The position numbers were made by a program, and so were the translations under genes. From Streptomyces sp. RB17 (GTDB lineage Bacteria; Actinomycetota; Actinomycetes; Streptomycetales; Streptomycetaceae), in the NCBI RefSeq assembly GCF_009604455.1, contig NZ_WEGL01000003.1:620001-684000 (forward strand): a DNA stretch of 64,000 nucleotides, given 5' to 3'. Below are positions 23,246 to 31,013 of the stretch, in pieces. Under the pieces are notes generated by a model. The model was not told the origin of the DNA. It did no database searches and was given only the letters and a program-made list of their open reading frames with translations. The stretch's first letter is position 1. Each line of letters opens with the position of its first letter.

Positions 23246-24858
23246 CAGGCGGCCACCTCCGCGCGCGGCTGGACCAGCACGCGGCCCACCACCAGCGCGT
23301 AGAACAGCCCGGACGACAGGACCAGGGCGAAGTCCGGGGCGTTCATGGTGAAGGTGCGGTACACCGCCGCGGTGACCCAGACCAGCGCGGTGCCGCCGCT
23401 CCACACCCACATGCCGATCCAGAAGCGCCGCGTCTTGTTCTTCTTGGCGCCGGACGAACCGGTCGGCTGCCAGCCCATGCGGTTCCTGCGCAGGATGTCC
23501 CAGATGGCGAAGACATGCGCCCAGCCGTACATCATGCGCGCCGCCCAGGCCTCCAGGCGGTAGGGCGCCCGGTGCCACATCGGGAAGATGATCGTGGTGT
23601 AGAGGACGCTGGGCAGCACCAGGAGCAGATGCTCGACCTTGAGCTTCTCCGGCATCAACAGCAGCAGCACGATCGGGATGACCGGCGCGGCGAACGTGAA
23701 CAGCGCGGTGTGGATGTAGTAGAAGAACCCGGACATGTAGCACAGGCGGCTGGAGAGCCTGATTCTCGCCTTCCAGAACTTGCCGCTGCCGAGCAGGCTC
23801 ATCGAGCCCGAGCACCAGCGGTACTGCTGGTTGAAGAAGGCGCCCGCGCTGTCCGGGCACACACCGGTGGACACCGCGACCGGCACATACCGCAGGTCCC
23901 AGCCGAGCCGCCGCAGGTCGAAACCGGTGTGCACGTCCTCCGAGTGCTCGATCAGCGTCGTACCGCCGTTGGTCTCCAGGGCCGCCCGCCGGTAGATCGC
24001 GCAGGAGCCCACGCAGATCGCGCCGTCGCTGCCCTGCCGGGACACCTGGACGGAGCGGTAGAACAGCTCCTGCACCGCGCCCGCCCCGCGCTCGATCCAG
24101 TTCTGCGAGTCGAGCACGCGGAAGTACTGCGGGGACTGGACGATCCCGATGCGCGGGTCGGCGTCCATGTACGGCAGCAGCTCCTCCAGCAGATCCGCCC
24201 GCGGCGTGAAGTCCGCGTCCAGGATGAGGATGAACGCCCCGTCGGACCGCTCGAAGCCGTAGTGGAGGTTGCCGGCCTTCTTGAACCAGCCCCGGTTCTC
24301 CCTCGTGCCGTAGCGGAACCCGAAGTCCCGGGCCATGGCCGCCAGTTCGGGACTCGCGCCGTCGTCCAGCACGAACGGCACGCACACCCCGGGGTACCGG
24401 TCGGCCATCGCCCGCACATGCCGCCAGGTGTTGTGCAGCACCTCGATGGGCTCCCCGCACACCGGCAGGAACACGTCGACCGAGGGGTAGACCTCGGGCC
24501 GCCAGTTCTGCACCAGCCGCCGGTGGTGGTTGATGTCGAAGTCCCGGGTGAAGCCGTTCACCCGCAACGACACCAGGTAGTAGATCACCGTGAAGACCAG
24601 CAGCGGCGTGTAGATCCACAGCACCGGTGTCGACGCCGCCAGCTTGAACTGGCTGACCACCAGGCAGCAGAAGCTGACCAGCGAACTGATCGTCAGGATC
24701 CACAGATACCGGTGGGCATAGGAGTACTTCTCCCGGTCCGTCGGCGGCACCGGCAGCAGCCCCAACGGGGCGCCGCCCCGGCCCGCTCTCCGCCGCCCGC
24801 CGCCCTGACGCGCGGCAGCCCGGCGCCCCCCGGTGCGCGCGGCACCAACTGATGTCAT
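23245..24858 (-). CDS. Processive GT2 polysaccharide synthase (cellulose-synthase-like)
   Basis: A 537-residue membrane glycosyltransferase. A basic, glycine-rich N-terminus (1-40) precedes two hydrophobic segments (about 51-70 and 78-98). The GT-A domain carries the full processive set: VLDDGASPEL (Asp165-Asp166), LDADF (214-217), HSEDVHTG (Glu307-Asp308) and QQYRW (344-348). At least four more membrane segments follow. No PilZ domain is present, so no direct c-di-GMP control is expected. The closest named relatives by motif are CslA/BcsA-type beta-glycan synthases; the product could be a glucan, mannan or mixed polymer. It is the first gene of a six-gene operon. Confidence 0.88.
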   Translation of the reverse strand: MTSVGAARTGGRRAAARQGGGRRRAGRGGAPLGLLPVPPTDREKYSYAHRYLWILTISSLVSFCCLVVSQFKLAASTPVLWIYTPLLVFTVIYYLVSLRVNGFTRDFDINHHRRLVQNWRPEVYPSVDVFLPVCGEPIEVLHNTWRHVRAMADRYPGVCVPFVLDDGASPELAAMARDFGFRYGTRENRGWFKKAGNLHYGFERSDGAFILILDADFTPRADLLEELLPYMDADPRIGIVQSPQYFRVLDSQNWIERGAGAVQELFYRSVQVSRQGSDGAICVGSCAIYRRAALETNGGTTLIEHSEDVHTGFDLRRLGWDLRYVPVAVSTGVCPDSAGAFFNQQYRWCSGSMSLLGSGKFWKARIRLSSRLCYMSGFFYYIHTALFTFAAPVIPIVLLLLMPEKLKVEHLLLVLPSVLYTTIIFPMWHRAPYRLEAWAARMMYGWAHVFAIWDILRRNRMGWQPTGSSGAKKNKTRRFWIGMWVWSGGTALVWVTAAVYRTFTMNAPDFALVLSSGLFYALVVGRVLVQPRAEVAA

Positions 24859-25025
24859 GAAAAATCCAACCCCCGGGCCGACAACGGCCCGTTGAAACCC
24901 CCACCCTTACCCGGCCGCCCCTGTCGAACACATGGCCAGGAAACGCGAGGTTATATGAGCAGTGTGAATTTCGTAAGGGATTGAAGGAGACTCATGTCCG
25001 CTATGCCCCGCAAGGCCGGACATCT

Positions 25026-25042
25026 ACCTGCAACATGCAGGT
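25026..25042. promoter_or_regulatory. Palindrome in the truA / polysaccharide-synthase interval
   Basis: Perfect seven-base arms ACCTGCA-aca-TGCAGGT in the 229-bp space (24859-25087) between the end of truA and the start of the glycan operon. The surrounding 24945-25000 segment is unusually AT-rich for this genome (TTATATGAGC, GAATTTCGTAAGG). The palindrome would lie about 170 bp upstream of the synthase ATG and could be an operator or a small hairpin at the end of truA. Confidence 0.35.
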
Positions 25043-25087
25043 TAATTGTGAGTTTCACCTCCGCTTCCACCGGGCAGAAGCGAAGGT

Positions 25088-25942
25088 TCAGCAGCAGCCC
25101 GCGCCGGGCAGCGTGCGCTTGTTCCGCGCCTCCTTGCTGCGGGCGGCCAGCAGCTCGTCGGCGGGGTAGCCGACCTCCTCCAGGGTCAGCCCGTGCGGCC
25201 GTACGACATGCACGGCGGAGTCCCGCACCCCCGCGGCCAGCACCTTCCCGGGCCACTCGGGGCCGCGGTGGCCGTCCCCGACGAACAGCAGCGCGCCGAT
25301 CAGCGAGCGCACCATGTTGTGGCAGAACGCGTCGGCCCGGACGGTGGCCGTGATGATCCCGTCGGAGCCGCGCACCAGGCTCAGCTCCTGCAGCGTGCGA
25401 ATCGTGGTCGCCCCCTCCCGCTTCTTGCAGTACGCGGCGAAGTCGTGCTCGCCGAGCAGCGCCCGCGCGGCCTCGTTCATGGCGTCCACGTCGAGCGGCC
25501 AGTCGTGCCACAGGACGTGGTTGCGCAGGAGCGGGTCCACTCCCCCGGGGTTGTCCGTGACCCGGTAGGCATAGCGCCGCCAGATCGCCGAGAAACGCGC
25601 GTTGAAGCCGCTCGGCGCCTCCCTGAGCGCCCATACCCGCACGTCCTTCGGCAGCCGCCCGGCGAGCCGCTTGAGCAGCTTCTCGTGGTGCTCCCGCCAG
25701 ACCCCCTCGGGCAGATCGACGTGCGCCACCTGCCCGCGTGCGTGCACCCCGGCGTCGGTGCGTCCGGCGACGGTCAGCTCGTACGTCTCCCGGGACCGGG
25801 TGACGGTCCGCAGCGCGTCCTCGACCTCCGCCTGTACGGTCCGCCGGCCGCCGGCCTGCTTGGCCCAGCCGGAGAAGTCGGTGCCGTCGTAGGAGAGGTC
25901 GAGGCGGATACGGACGAACCCGGGCTGTACTTCTTCGCTCAC
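25088..25942 (-). CDS. truA: tRNA pseudouridine synthase A
   Basis: A 284-residue pseudouridine synthase acting at positions 38-40 of tRNA anticodon arms. The catalytic Asp63 lies in AGRTDAGVHARGQVAH; LSYDGTDFSGW at the N-terminus and FCHNMVRSLIGALLFVGDG later are diagnostic. The start is GTG with a GAGAGG SD nine bases upstream. It follows rplQ in the same direction, but a strong hairpin (25967-25998) lies between them. It ends with CC just before the stop. Confidence 0.96.
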   Translation of the reverse strand: MSEEVQPGFVRIRLDLSYDGTDFSGWAKQAGGRRTVQAEVEDALRTVTRSRETYELTVAGRTDAGVHARGQVAHVDLPEGVWREHHEKLLKRLAGRLPKDVRVWALREAPSGFNARFSAIWRRYAYRVTDNPGGVDPLLRNHVLWHDWPLDVDAMNEAARALLGEHDFAAYCKKREGATTIRTLQELSLVRGSDGIITATVRADAFCHNMVRSLIGALLFVGDGHRGPEWPGKVLAAGVRDSAVHVVRPHGLTLEEVGYPADELLAARSKEARNKRTLPGAGCC

Positions 25943-25966
25943 GTGGAAATCCTCTCAGGTACGCGA

Positions 25967-25998
25967 AAGCGGGCCCGCCCCGAAGGGCGGACCCGCTT
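25967..25998 (-). terminator. Terminator between rplQ and truA
   Basis: A 13-bp stem with arms AAGCGGGCCCGCC and GGCGGACCCGCTT, one mismatch and a six-base loop, just beyond the rplQ stop on the minus strand. It ends 25 bases before the truA start, so truA depends on read-through or on a promoter embedded here. Confidence 0.75.
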
Positions 25999-26016
25999 CC
26001 AGCGTCAGGCAGAGCC

Positions 26017-26511
26017 TCAGGCGTCCTTCGACTCCTCGGCAGCGGCCTCCTCGGCCGGCGCCTCGGTGGTCTCCGCAGCCTTGGCCTCGTCGGCCTCCTT
26101 GACCGCACGCTTGGTGGCGGCCTCGGCCTCGCCCACGGCCTTCTGCTGCACCGTCAGCGCCTCGACCAGCTCGATGACGGCCATGGGCGCGTTGTCGCCA
26201 CGGCGGTTACCGACCTTGGTGATACGGGTGTAGCCACCCGGACGGTTCTCGTACCGCGGGCCGATCTCGGTGAAGAGCGTGTGGACGATGCCCTTGTCCG
26301 TGATGACCTGGAGCACCTGACGGCGGTTGTGAAGGTCGCCCTTCTTCGCCTTGGTGATCAGACGCTCGGCGTACGGGCGCAGGCGGCGGGCCTTCGCCTC
26401 GGTGGTGGTGATACGGCCGTGCTCGAAGAGGCTCTTCGCCAGGTTCGCGAGGAGCAGCTTCTCGTGCGCGGCGCTGCCGCCCAGACGGGCACCCTTGGTG
26501 GGCTTCGGCAT
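26017..26511 (-). CDS. rplQ: 50S ribosomal protein L17
   Basis: A 164-residue L17. The core MPKPTKGARLGGSAAHEKLL, SLFEHGRITTTEAKARRLRP and RPGGYTRITKVGNRRGDNAP is conserved; the last 45 residues form an Ala/Glu-rich tail (EAAAEESKDA), an actinobacterial extension. It follows rpoA as in the alpha operon of most bacteria and is ended by the hairpin at 25967-25998. Confidence 0.98.
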   Translation of the reverse strand: MPKPTKGARLGGSAAHEKLLLANLAKSLFEHGRITTTEAKARRLRPYAERLITKAKKGDLHNRRQVLQVITDKGIVHTLFTEIGPRYENRPGGYTRITKVGNRRGDNAPMAVIELVEALTVQQKAVGEAEAATKRAVKEADEAKAAETTEAPAEEAAAEESKDA

Positions 26512-26628
26512 TGTTCTTCTCCTGTGTGTCTGCCCCGGCCGTGTCAGGTACCGGGGTCAGTATCCGAGCAGGCGGTCGCCTGTCGAAGATCCGGGGTCCG
26601 CCGACGCGAACCCCGGAGGTGGTGGAGA

Positions 26629-27651
26629 TCAGTACTGCTCGGTCTCCACGAAACCCGCGTCCGCGTCGTCGTCCGCGCCGAAGGCGTCCGCGGCGGCGGT
26701 CGGGTCGAATCCGGGCGGGCTGTCCTTGAGGGCCAGGCCCATGCCGGCCAGCTTCGCCTTGACCTCGTCGATCGACTTCGCACCGAAGTTGCGGATGTCG
26801 AGCAGGTCGGCCTCGGAACGAGCCACGAGCTCACCCACGGAGTGGATGCCCTCGCGCTTGAGGCAGTTGTACGACCGAACGGTGAGCTCCAGCTCCTCGA
26901 TCGGCAGCGCCAGGTCGGCGGCAAGGGCGGCGTCCGTCGGGGACGGGCCCATGTCGATGCCCTCGGCGTCGATGTTCAGCTCGCGGGCGAGACCGAACAG
27001 CTCGACCAGGGTCTTGCCGGCGGAGGCCATGGCGTCACGCGGACGCATCGCCTGCTTGGTCTCGACGTCGACGATCAGCTTGTCGAAGTCGGTGCGCTGC
27101 TCGACACGCGTGGCCTCGACCTTGTACGTGACCTTCAGAACCGGCGAGTAGATCGAGTCGACCGGGATACGCCCGATCTCCTGGCCCACCTGCTTGTTCT
27201 GCACGGCGGAGACGTAACCGCGGCCACGCTCGACCGTCAGCTCCATCTCCAGCTTGCCCTTGCCGTTCAGCGTGGCGAGGACGAGGTCGGGGTTGTGCAC
27301 CTCGACACCGGCCGGGGGCGCGATGTCGGCGGCGGTGACCAGACCCGGGCCCTGCTTGCGCAGGTACATCACGACCGGCTCGTCGTGCTCCGAGGAGACG
27401 ACCAGCTGCTTGATGTTGAGGATCAGGTCGGTGACGTCCTCCTTGACGCCCGGCACGGTGGTGAACTCGTGCAGGACACCGTCGATGCGGATGCTGGTGA
27501 CAGCAGCGCCGGGGATCGACGACAGGAGAGTACGGCGGAGGGAGTTGCCGAGGGTGTAGCCGAAGCCCGGCTCCAGCGGCTCGATCACGAACCGGGAGCG
27601 GAACTCGTCGACGACCTCTTCGGTCAACGAGGGTCGCTGAGCAATCAGCAT
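26629..27651 (-). CDS. rpoA: DNA-directed RNA polymerase subunit alpha
   Basis: A 340-residue alpha subunit. The N-terminal dimerisation domain (about 1-230) contains EPLEPGFGYTLGNSLRRTLL; the C-terminal DNA-binding domain (about 245-320) contains LELTVRSYNCLKREGIHSVG with the conserved Arg that contacts UP elements, followed by IRNFGAKSIDEVKAKLA. It lies between rpsK and rplQ. A 150-bp gap with a hairpin separates it from rpsK, larger than other spacings here. Confidence 0.98.
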   Translation of the reverse strand: MLIAQRPSLTEEVVDEFRSRFVIEPLEPGFGYTLGNSLRRTLLSSIPGAAVTSIRIDGVLHEFTTVPGVKEDVTDLILNIKQLVVSSEHDEPVVMYLRKQGPGLVTAADIAPPAGVEVHNPDLVLATLNGKGKLEMELTVERGRGYVSAVQNKQVGQEIGRIPVDSIYSPVLKVTYKVEATRVEQRTDFDKLIVDVETKQAMRPRDAMASAGKTLVELFGLARELNIDAEGIDMGPSPTDAALAADLALPIEELELTVRSYNCLKREGIHSVGELVARSEADLLDIRNFGAKSIDEVKAKLAGMGLALKDSPPGFDPTAAADAFGADDDADAGFVETEQY

Positions 27652-27740
27652 GTGTGGATCAGATCCTTCAGTCGTGGACGCCCGCTATATGACGCCCGAC
27701 GGAACCCGTGCCCGAGAAACACGGGGGTACTGCAAGGGTA

Positions 27741-27777
27741 CGGGCGGTACGACCCTTTTACGGAGCCGTACCGCCCG
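27741..27777 (-). promoter_or_regulatory. Hairpin between rpsK and rpoA
   Basis: A perfect 11-bp inverted repeat (CGGGCGGTACG and CGTACCGCCCG) around a 15-base loop, in the 150-bp interval 27652-27801. It has no U tract in the minus direction. It could be an attenuator or a processing site that sets rpoA levels relative to the upstream ribosomal proteins; the function is inferred. Confidence 0.5.
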
Positions 27778-27801
27778 AAAAGCCCTGAAGCAGCCGGTGC
27801 G

Positions 27802-28206
27802 TCAGACGCGACGGCGCTTCGGCGGACGGCAGCCGTTGTGCGGGGTCGGGGTGACGTCCTGGATGGAGCCGACCTCGAGGCCCGTGGCCTGCAGGGAGCG
27901 GATAGCGGTCTCACGACCGGAACCCGGGCCCTTCACGAACACGTCGACCTTGCGCATGCCGTGCTCCTGGGCGCGGCGGGCAGCCGACTCGGCGGCCATC
28001 TGCGCGGCGAACGGCGTGGACTTCCGGGAGCCCTTGAAGCCGACGTGGCCGGCGGAGGCCCAGGAGATCACGTTGCCGGACGGGTCCGTGATGGAGACGA
28101 TCGTGTTGTTGAACGTGCTCTTGATGTGCGCGTGGCCGTGAGCGACGTTCTTCTTTTCCTTGCGGCGCACCTTCTTGGCAGCGCCCTGACGTCCCTTGGG
28201 GGGCAT
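27802..28206 (-). CDS. rpsK: 30S ribosomal protein S11
   Basis: A 134-residue S11. HGHAHIKSTFNNTIVSITD, NVISWASAGHVGFKGSRKST and the basic C-terminus VTPTPHNGCRPPKRRRV are the family signature. It follows rpsM by 65 bp. rpsD, which often follows rpsK in other bacteria, is absent here, as is normal for Streptomyces. Confidence 0.98.
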   Translation of the reverse strand: MPPKGRQGAAKKVRRKEKKNVAHGHAHIKSTFNNTIVSITDPSGNVISWASAGHVGFKGSRKSTPFAAQMAAESAARRAQEHGMRKVDVFVKGPGSGRETAIRSLQATGLEVGSIQDVTPTPHNGCRPPKRRRV

Positions 28207-28271
28207 CTACTAACTCCTACGGGAGGTGGTCGGTCCTACAGCGAAGACCGTGGACAGGTGTCCGCTGCGGA

Positions 28272-28652
28272 CTACTTCTTGCCCGGCTTCTTCTTGCCGG
28301 CGATGGCGCGACGCGGGCCCTTGCGGGTACGGGCGTTGGTGCTGGTGCGCTGACCGCGGACGGGCAGACCGCGACGGTGACGGAGACCCTGGTAGCAGCC
28401 GATCTCGACCTTGCGGCGGATGTCGGCCTGGATCTCGCGACGGAGGTCACCCTCGGTCTTGATGTTGTTGTCGACGTACTCGCGGATCGCGACCAGCTGC
28501 TCTTCGGTCAGGTCACGAACGCGGGTGTTCGGGTCGACGCCGGTCGCAGCCAGCGTCTCCTGCGAGAGGGTCCGGCCGATGCCGAACACGTAGGTGAGGG
28601 CGACCTCCACGCGCTTTTCGCGCGGGATGTCAACACCGGAAACGCGTGCCAT
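28272..28652 (-). CDS. rpsM: 30S ribosomal protein S13
   Basis: A 126-residue S13. It starts MARVSGVDIPREKRVEVALT and contains YQGLRHRRGLPVRGQRTSTN followed by the basic tail ending GKKKPGKK. The 192-bp interval upstream, between rpmJ and rpsM, holds three GAACCGG repeats and a long-range inverted repeat and may carry a separate promoter or leader. Confidence 0.98.
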   Translation of the reverse strand: MARVSGVDIPREKRVEVALTYVFGIGRTLSQETLAATGVDPNTRVRDLTEEQLVAIREYVDNNIKTEGDLRREIQADIRRKVEIGCYQGLRHRRGLPVRGQRTSTNARTRKGPRRAIAGKKKPGKK

Positions 28653-28684
28653 TCAATGGCTCCTGGTGATCTTCGGAGGTCTTC

Positions 28685-28777
28685 CGCAGAACCGGTTCCC
28701 GGCCGCCGTATCAGGTACGAACCGGGTCCCCGGCCTCCGAACCGGGGGTGTCGAGCTGGTGTGGCTCGGGTTCTGCG
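28685..28777 (-). promoter_or_regulatory. Repeat-rich leader region upstream of rpsM
   Basis: Inside the rpmJ-rpsM gap are three direct copies of GAACCGG (starting 28689, 28719, 28739), the first two continuing into near-identical CCCGGCC strings. A perfect nine-base inverted repeat CGCAGAACC/GGTTCTGCG (28685-28693, 28769-28777) could close the whole region into one large stem-loop. Position before rpsM recalls the alpha-operon leaders bound by a ribosomal protein in other bacteria, but no sequence homology is claimed. Confidence 0.4.
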
Positions 28778-28844
28778 TATGAACATATTCAGCTCGCGTC
28801 GCGCGAATCCCTGCGATAGAGGTGCAGAGGGTTACGGTCGTGCG

Positions 28845-28958
28845 TCAGCCCTGGCGCTGCTTGTGGCGCGGGTTCTCGCAGATGACCATGACCCGACCGT
28901 GACGGCGGATCACCCTGCACTTGTCGCAGATCTTCTTGACGCTCGGCTTGACCTTCAT
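28845..28958 (-). CDS. rpmJ: 50S ribosomal protein L36
   Basis: A 37-residue L36 reading MKVKPSVKKICDKCRVIRRH and so on. The zinc-ribbon residues Cys11, Cys14, Cys27 and His32 are all present, so this is the zinc-binding (C+) form. The ATG follows a GAACCTC stretch rather than a perfect SD. It lies 59 bp after infA, the normal order infA-rpmJ-rpsM-rpsK-rpoA. Confidence 0.97.
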   Translation of the reverse strand: MKVKPSVKKICDKCRVIRRHGRVMVICENPRHKQRQG

Positions 28959-29017
28959 TGGATTGAGGTTCTCCGGGTCAGTGCCACCACCCCGTGTGAG
29001 CGGGATGCGGGCAAGAT

Positions 29018-29239
29018 CTACTTGTAGCGGTAGACGATCCGGCCACGGGTCAGGTCGTACGGAGACAACTCCACCACGACCCGGTCGTCAGGGAGGATAC
29101 GGATGTAGTGCATACGCATCTTGCCGCTGATGTGTGCCAGGACCTGGTGGCCGTTCTGGAGCTCGACCTTGAACATGGCGTTCGGCAGAGACTCGACGAC
29201 AGTGCCCTCGATCTCGATGGCACCTTGCTTCTTGGCCAC
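29018..29239 (-). CDS. infA: Translation initiation factor IF-1
   Basis: A 73-residue IF-1 (S1-like OB fold) that binds the ribosomal A site during initiation. It starts MAKKQGAIEIEGTVVESLPN and ends SPYDLTRGRIVYRYK, the standard form. It is the first gene after a 173-bp gap downstream of map and has a plausible own promoter (29327-29356). Confidence 0.98.
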   Translation of the reverse strand: MAKKQGAIEIEGTVVESLPNAMFKVELQNGHQVLAHISGKMRMHYIRILPDDRVVVELSPYDLTRGRIVYRYK

Positions 29240-29326
29240 GCTTCGCCCTTCGAATCGACTACCTTGATCGACTCACGTCACCGTCTCACGCTTGAAGGCA
29301 TGAGGGTGCACAAGAGCCGACGAGTC

Positions 29327-29356
29327 AGTCTACGACGGCGCACTGCGAAAGGCGAA
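29327..29356 (-). promoter_or_regulatory. Candidate infA promoter
   Basis: On the minus strand TTCGCC (29351-29356), an 18-base spacer and TAGACT (29327-29332) form a vegetative-sigma-like promoter about 90 bases before the infA ATG. The -10 is a good match to TANNNT; the -35 matches only in part. It would let infA-rpmJ and the alpha operon genes be transcribed apart from map. Confidence 0.45.
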
Positions 29357-29412
29357 TCGAGGGAGTCTGCCCCACGCGCGAGATCACTATGCAAGCGGAT
29401 CGGGGACCGCCG

Positions 29413-30249
29413 TCAGCCGAGCGGGTCCGGGGCGGTCGTGATGCCGTGTTCCGCCAGCTTGGCCTTGCCGCAGTCGGGGGCGGTCAGGACCAGGGGGCCC
29501 TCCGTGGTCAGGGCGACCGAGTGCTCCCAGTGCGAGGACCAGGTGCCGTCCGTCGTGATGACCGTCCAGTCGTCGGAGAGCACCTCGGTGCGCGGGGTGC
29601 CGAGGGAGACCATCGGCTCGATCGCGAGGCAGAAGCCGGGCACCAGCTTGGGGCCCTTGCCGCGGCGCCGGTCGACGTAGTTCAGCAGATGCGGGTCCAT
29701 GTGCATCTCGGTGCCGATGCCATGGCCGCCGTAGTCCTCGATGATGCCGTACCGGCCGCCGCCCGGCTTGGGCTGGCGGCGGATGTACGTCTCGATCGCG
29801 CGGGAGACGTCGACCAGGCGGTTGCCCTGCTTCATCGCCGCGATGCCGGCCCACATGGACTCTTCCGTCACCCGGGAGAGCTCGACCAGCTCCGGAGCGT
29901 GGCCCGAGCCCACGAACGCCGTGTAGGCCGCGTCGCCGTGCCAGCCGTCGACGATCGCGCCGCAGTCGATGGAGATGATGTCGCCGTCCTTGAGGACGAC
30001 GTCGTCGGAGGGGATGCCGTGGACGACGACGTCGTTCACTGACGTGCAGATGGTCGCGGGGAAACCGCCGTACCCCAGGAAGTTCGACTTGGCACCGTGC
30101 TCGGCGAGGACCTTGCGGGCGACCTCGTCCAGGTCCTTGGTGGAGGCGCCGGGCACCGCGGCCTCACGGGTCGCGGCGTGGACGGCGGCTACGACCAGGC
30201 CCGCCGCACGCATCTTCGCGATCTGCTCGGGCGTCTTGATCTGCACCAT
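29413..30249 (-). CDS. map: Type I methionine aminopeptidase
   Basis: A 278-residue pita-bread metallopeptidase that removes the initiator methionine. Metal ligands are visible in DGDIISIDCGAIVDGWHGDAA (two Asp), in GHGIGTEMHMDP (His), in the CLAIEPM segment (Glu) and in the final WSSHWEHSVALT (Glu). There is no long N-terminal SH3-binding-like extension, so it is the short type Ia form. It follows adk by about 100 bp as part of secY-adk-map. Confidence 0.96.
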   Translation of the reverse strand: MVQIKTPEQIAKMRAAGLVVAAVHAATREAAVPGASTKDLDEVARKVLAEHGAKSNFLGYGGFPATICTSVNDVVVHGIPSDDVVLKDGDIISIDCGAIVDGWHGDAAYTAFVGSGHAPELVELSRVTEESMWAGIAAMKQGNRLVDVSRAIETYIRRQPKPGGGRYGIIEDYGGHGIGTEMHMDPHLLNYVDRRRGKGPKLVPGFCLAIEPMVSLGTPRTEVLSDDWTVITTDGTWSSHWEHSVALTTEGPLVLTAPDCGKAKLAEHGITTAPDPLG

Positions 30250-30350
30250 GGGGGCCTGCGCTCTCCGTCACTCACATCGACTGGGGTATCTGTACAACAG
30301 TACGGCCGCGGCACCCGGGGAGGGCGCCGCGGCCGGAAGAGCCGGGCTGT

Positions 30351-31013
30351 TCAGCTCTCGGCCTTCTCGCGCTTGAGGGCCTCCAGGGCCCGCTGCGTGA
30401 TCTCGTCCACGGGGCCCAGGGCGGAGATCGTCACGACCAGGCCCTGCGCCTTGTAGTAGTCGATGATCGGCTCGGTCTGCGTGTGGTAGACCTCGAGCCG
30501 CTTGCGGACGGTGTCCTCGGAGTCGTCGTCGCGCTGGTAGAGCTCACCGCCGCAGACGTCGCAGACGCCCTCCTTCTTCGGCGGGCTGTACGTCACGTGG
30601 AAGACGTGCGACGACTCGTTGCGGCAGATGCGCCGGCCGGCGATCCGCTTCACGACCTCGTCCTCCGGGACCTCCAGGTCCAGGACGGCGTCCAGCGTGA
30701 TGTCCTCGGTCTCCAGGAGCTGATCCAGCGCCTCGGCCTGCGAGACGTTGCGCGGGAAGCCGTCCAGCAGGAAGCCCTTCTCGGCGTCCGGCTGCTCCAT
30801 GCGGTCCTTGGCCATCGCGATGGTGACCTCGTCCGGGACGAGGTTGCCCGCGTCCATGTAGGACTTCGCGAGCTTGCCCAGCTCGGTCTGCCGGCTGATG
30901 TTGGCCCGGAACAGGTCGCCCGTGGAGATGTGCGGGATGGCCAGCTTCTCGGCGAGGCGGACGGCTTGCGTTCCCTTACCGGCGCCCGGCGGCCCGACGA
31001 GGACGATACGCAT
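30351..31013 (-). CDS. adk: Adenylate kinase
   Basis: A 220-residue long-form adenylate kinase (ATP + AMP to 2 ADP). The P-loop GPPGAGKGTQ is near the N-terminus (8-17), LLDGFPRNVSQAEAL near 80-95. The lid region (RRICRNESSHVFHVTYSPP followed by GVCDVCGGELYQRDDD) carries a Cys, a His and a CxxC, the zinc-lid arrangement seen in actinobacteria. Its ATG overlaps the secY stop by one base (TGATG), so translation is coupled. Confidence 0.97.
   Translation of the reverse strand: MRIVLVGPPGAGKGTQAVRLAEKLAIPHISTGDLFRANISRQTELGKLAKSYMDAGNLVPDEVTIAMAKDRMEQPDAEKGFLLDGFPRNVSQAEALDQLLETEDITLDAVLDLEVPEDEVVKRIAGRRICRNESSHVFHVTYSPPKKEGVCDVCGGELYQRDDDSEDTVRKRLEVYHTQTEPIIDYYKAQGLVVTISALGPVDEITQRALEALKREKAES

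Noticed and set aside
24951..24998. Minus-strand mini-ORF (MSLLQSLTKFTLLI) before the glycan operon as a leader peptide
   Set aside because: Only 14 codons, no run of regulatory codons, no Shine-Dalgarno, and no attenuator-like structure follows it.
26281..28353. Plus-strand open frame of 690 codons across rplQ-rpoA-rpsK
   Set aside because: It covers several well-defined ribosomal genes in antisense and has no recognisable domain.
28951..28972. Missing perfect Shine-Dalgarno before rpmJ as evidence against the gene
   Set aside because: The 37-residue product is a full L36 with all zinc ligands in the expected place, so the gene is real.
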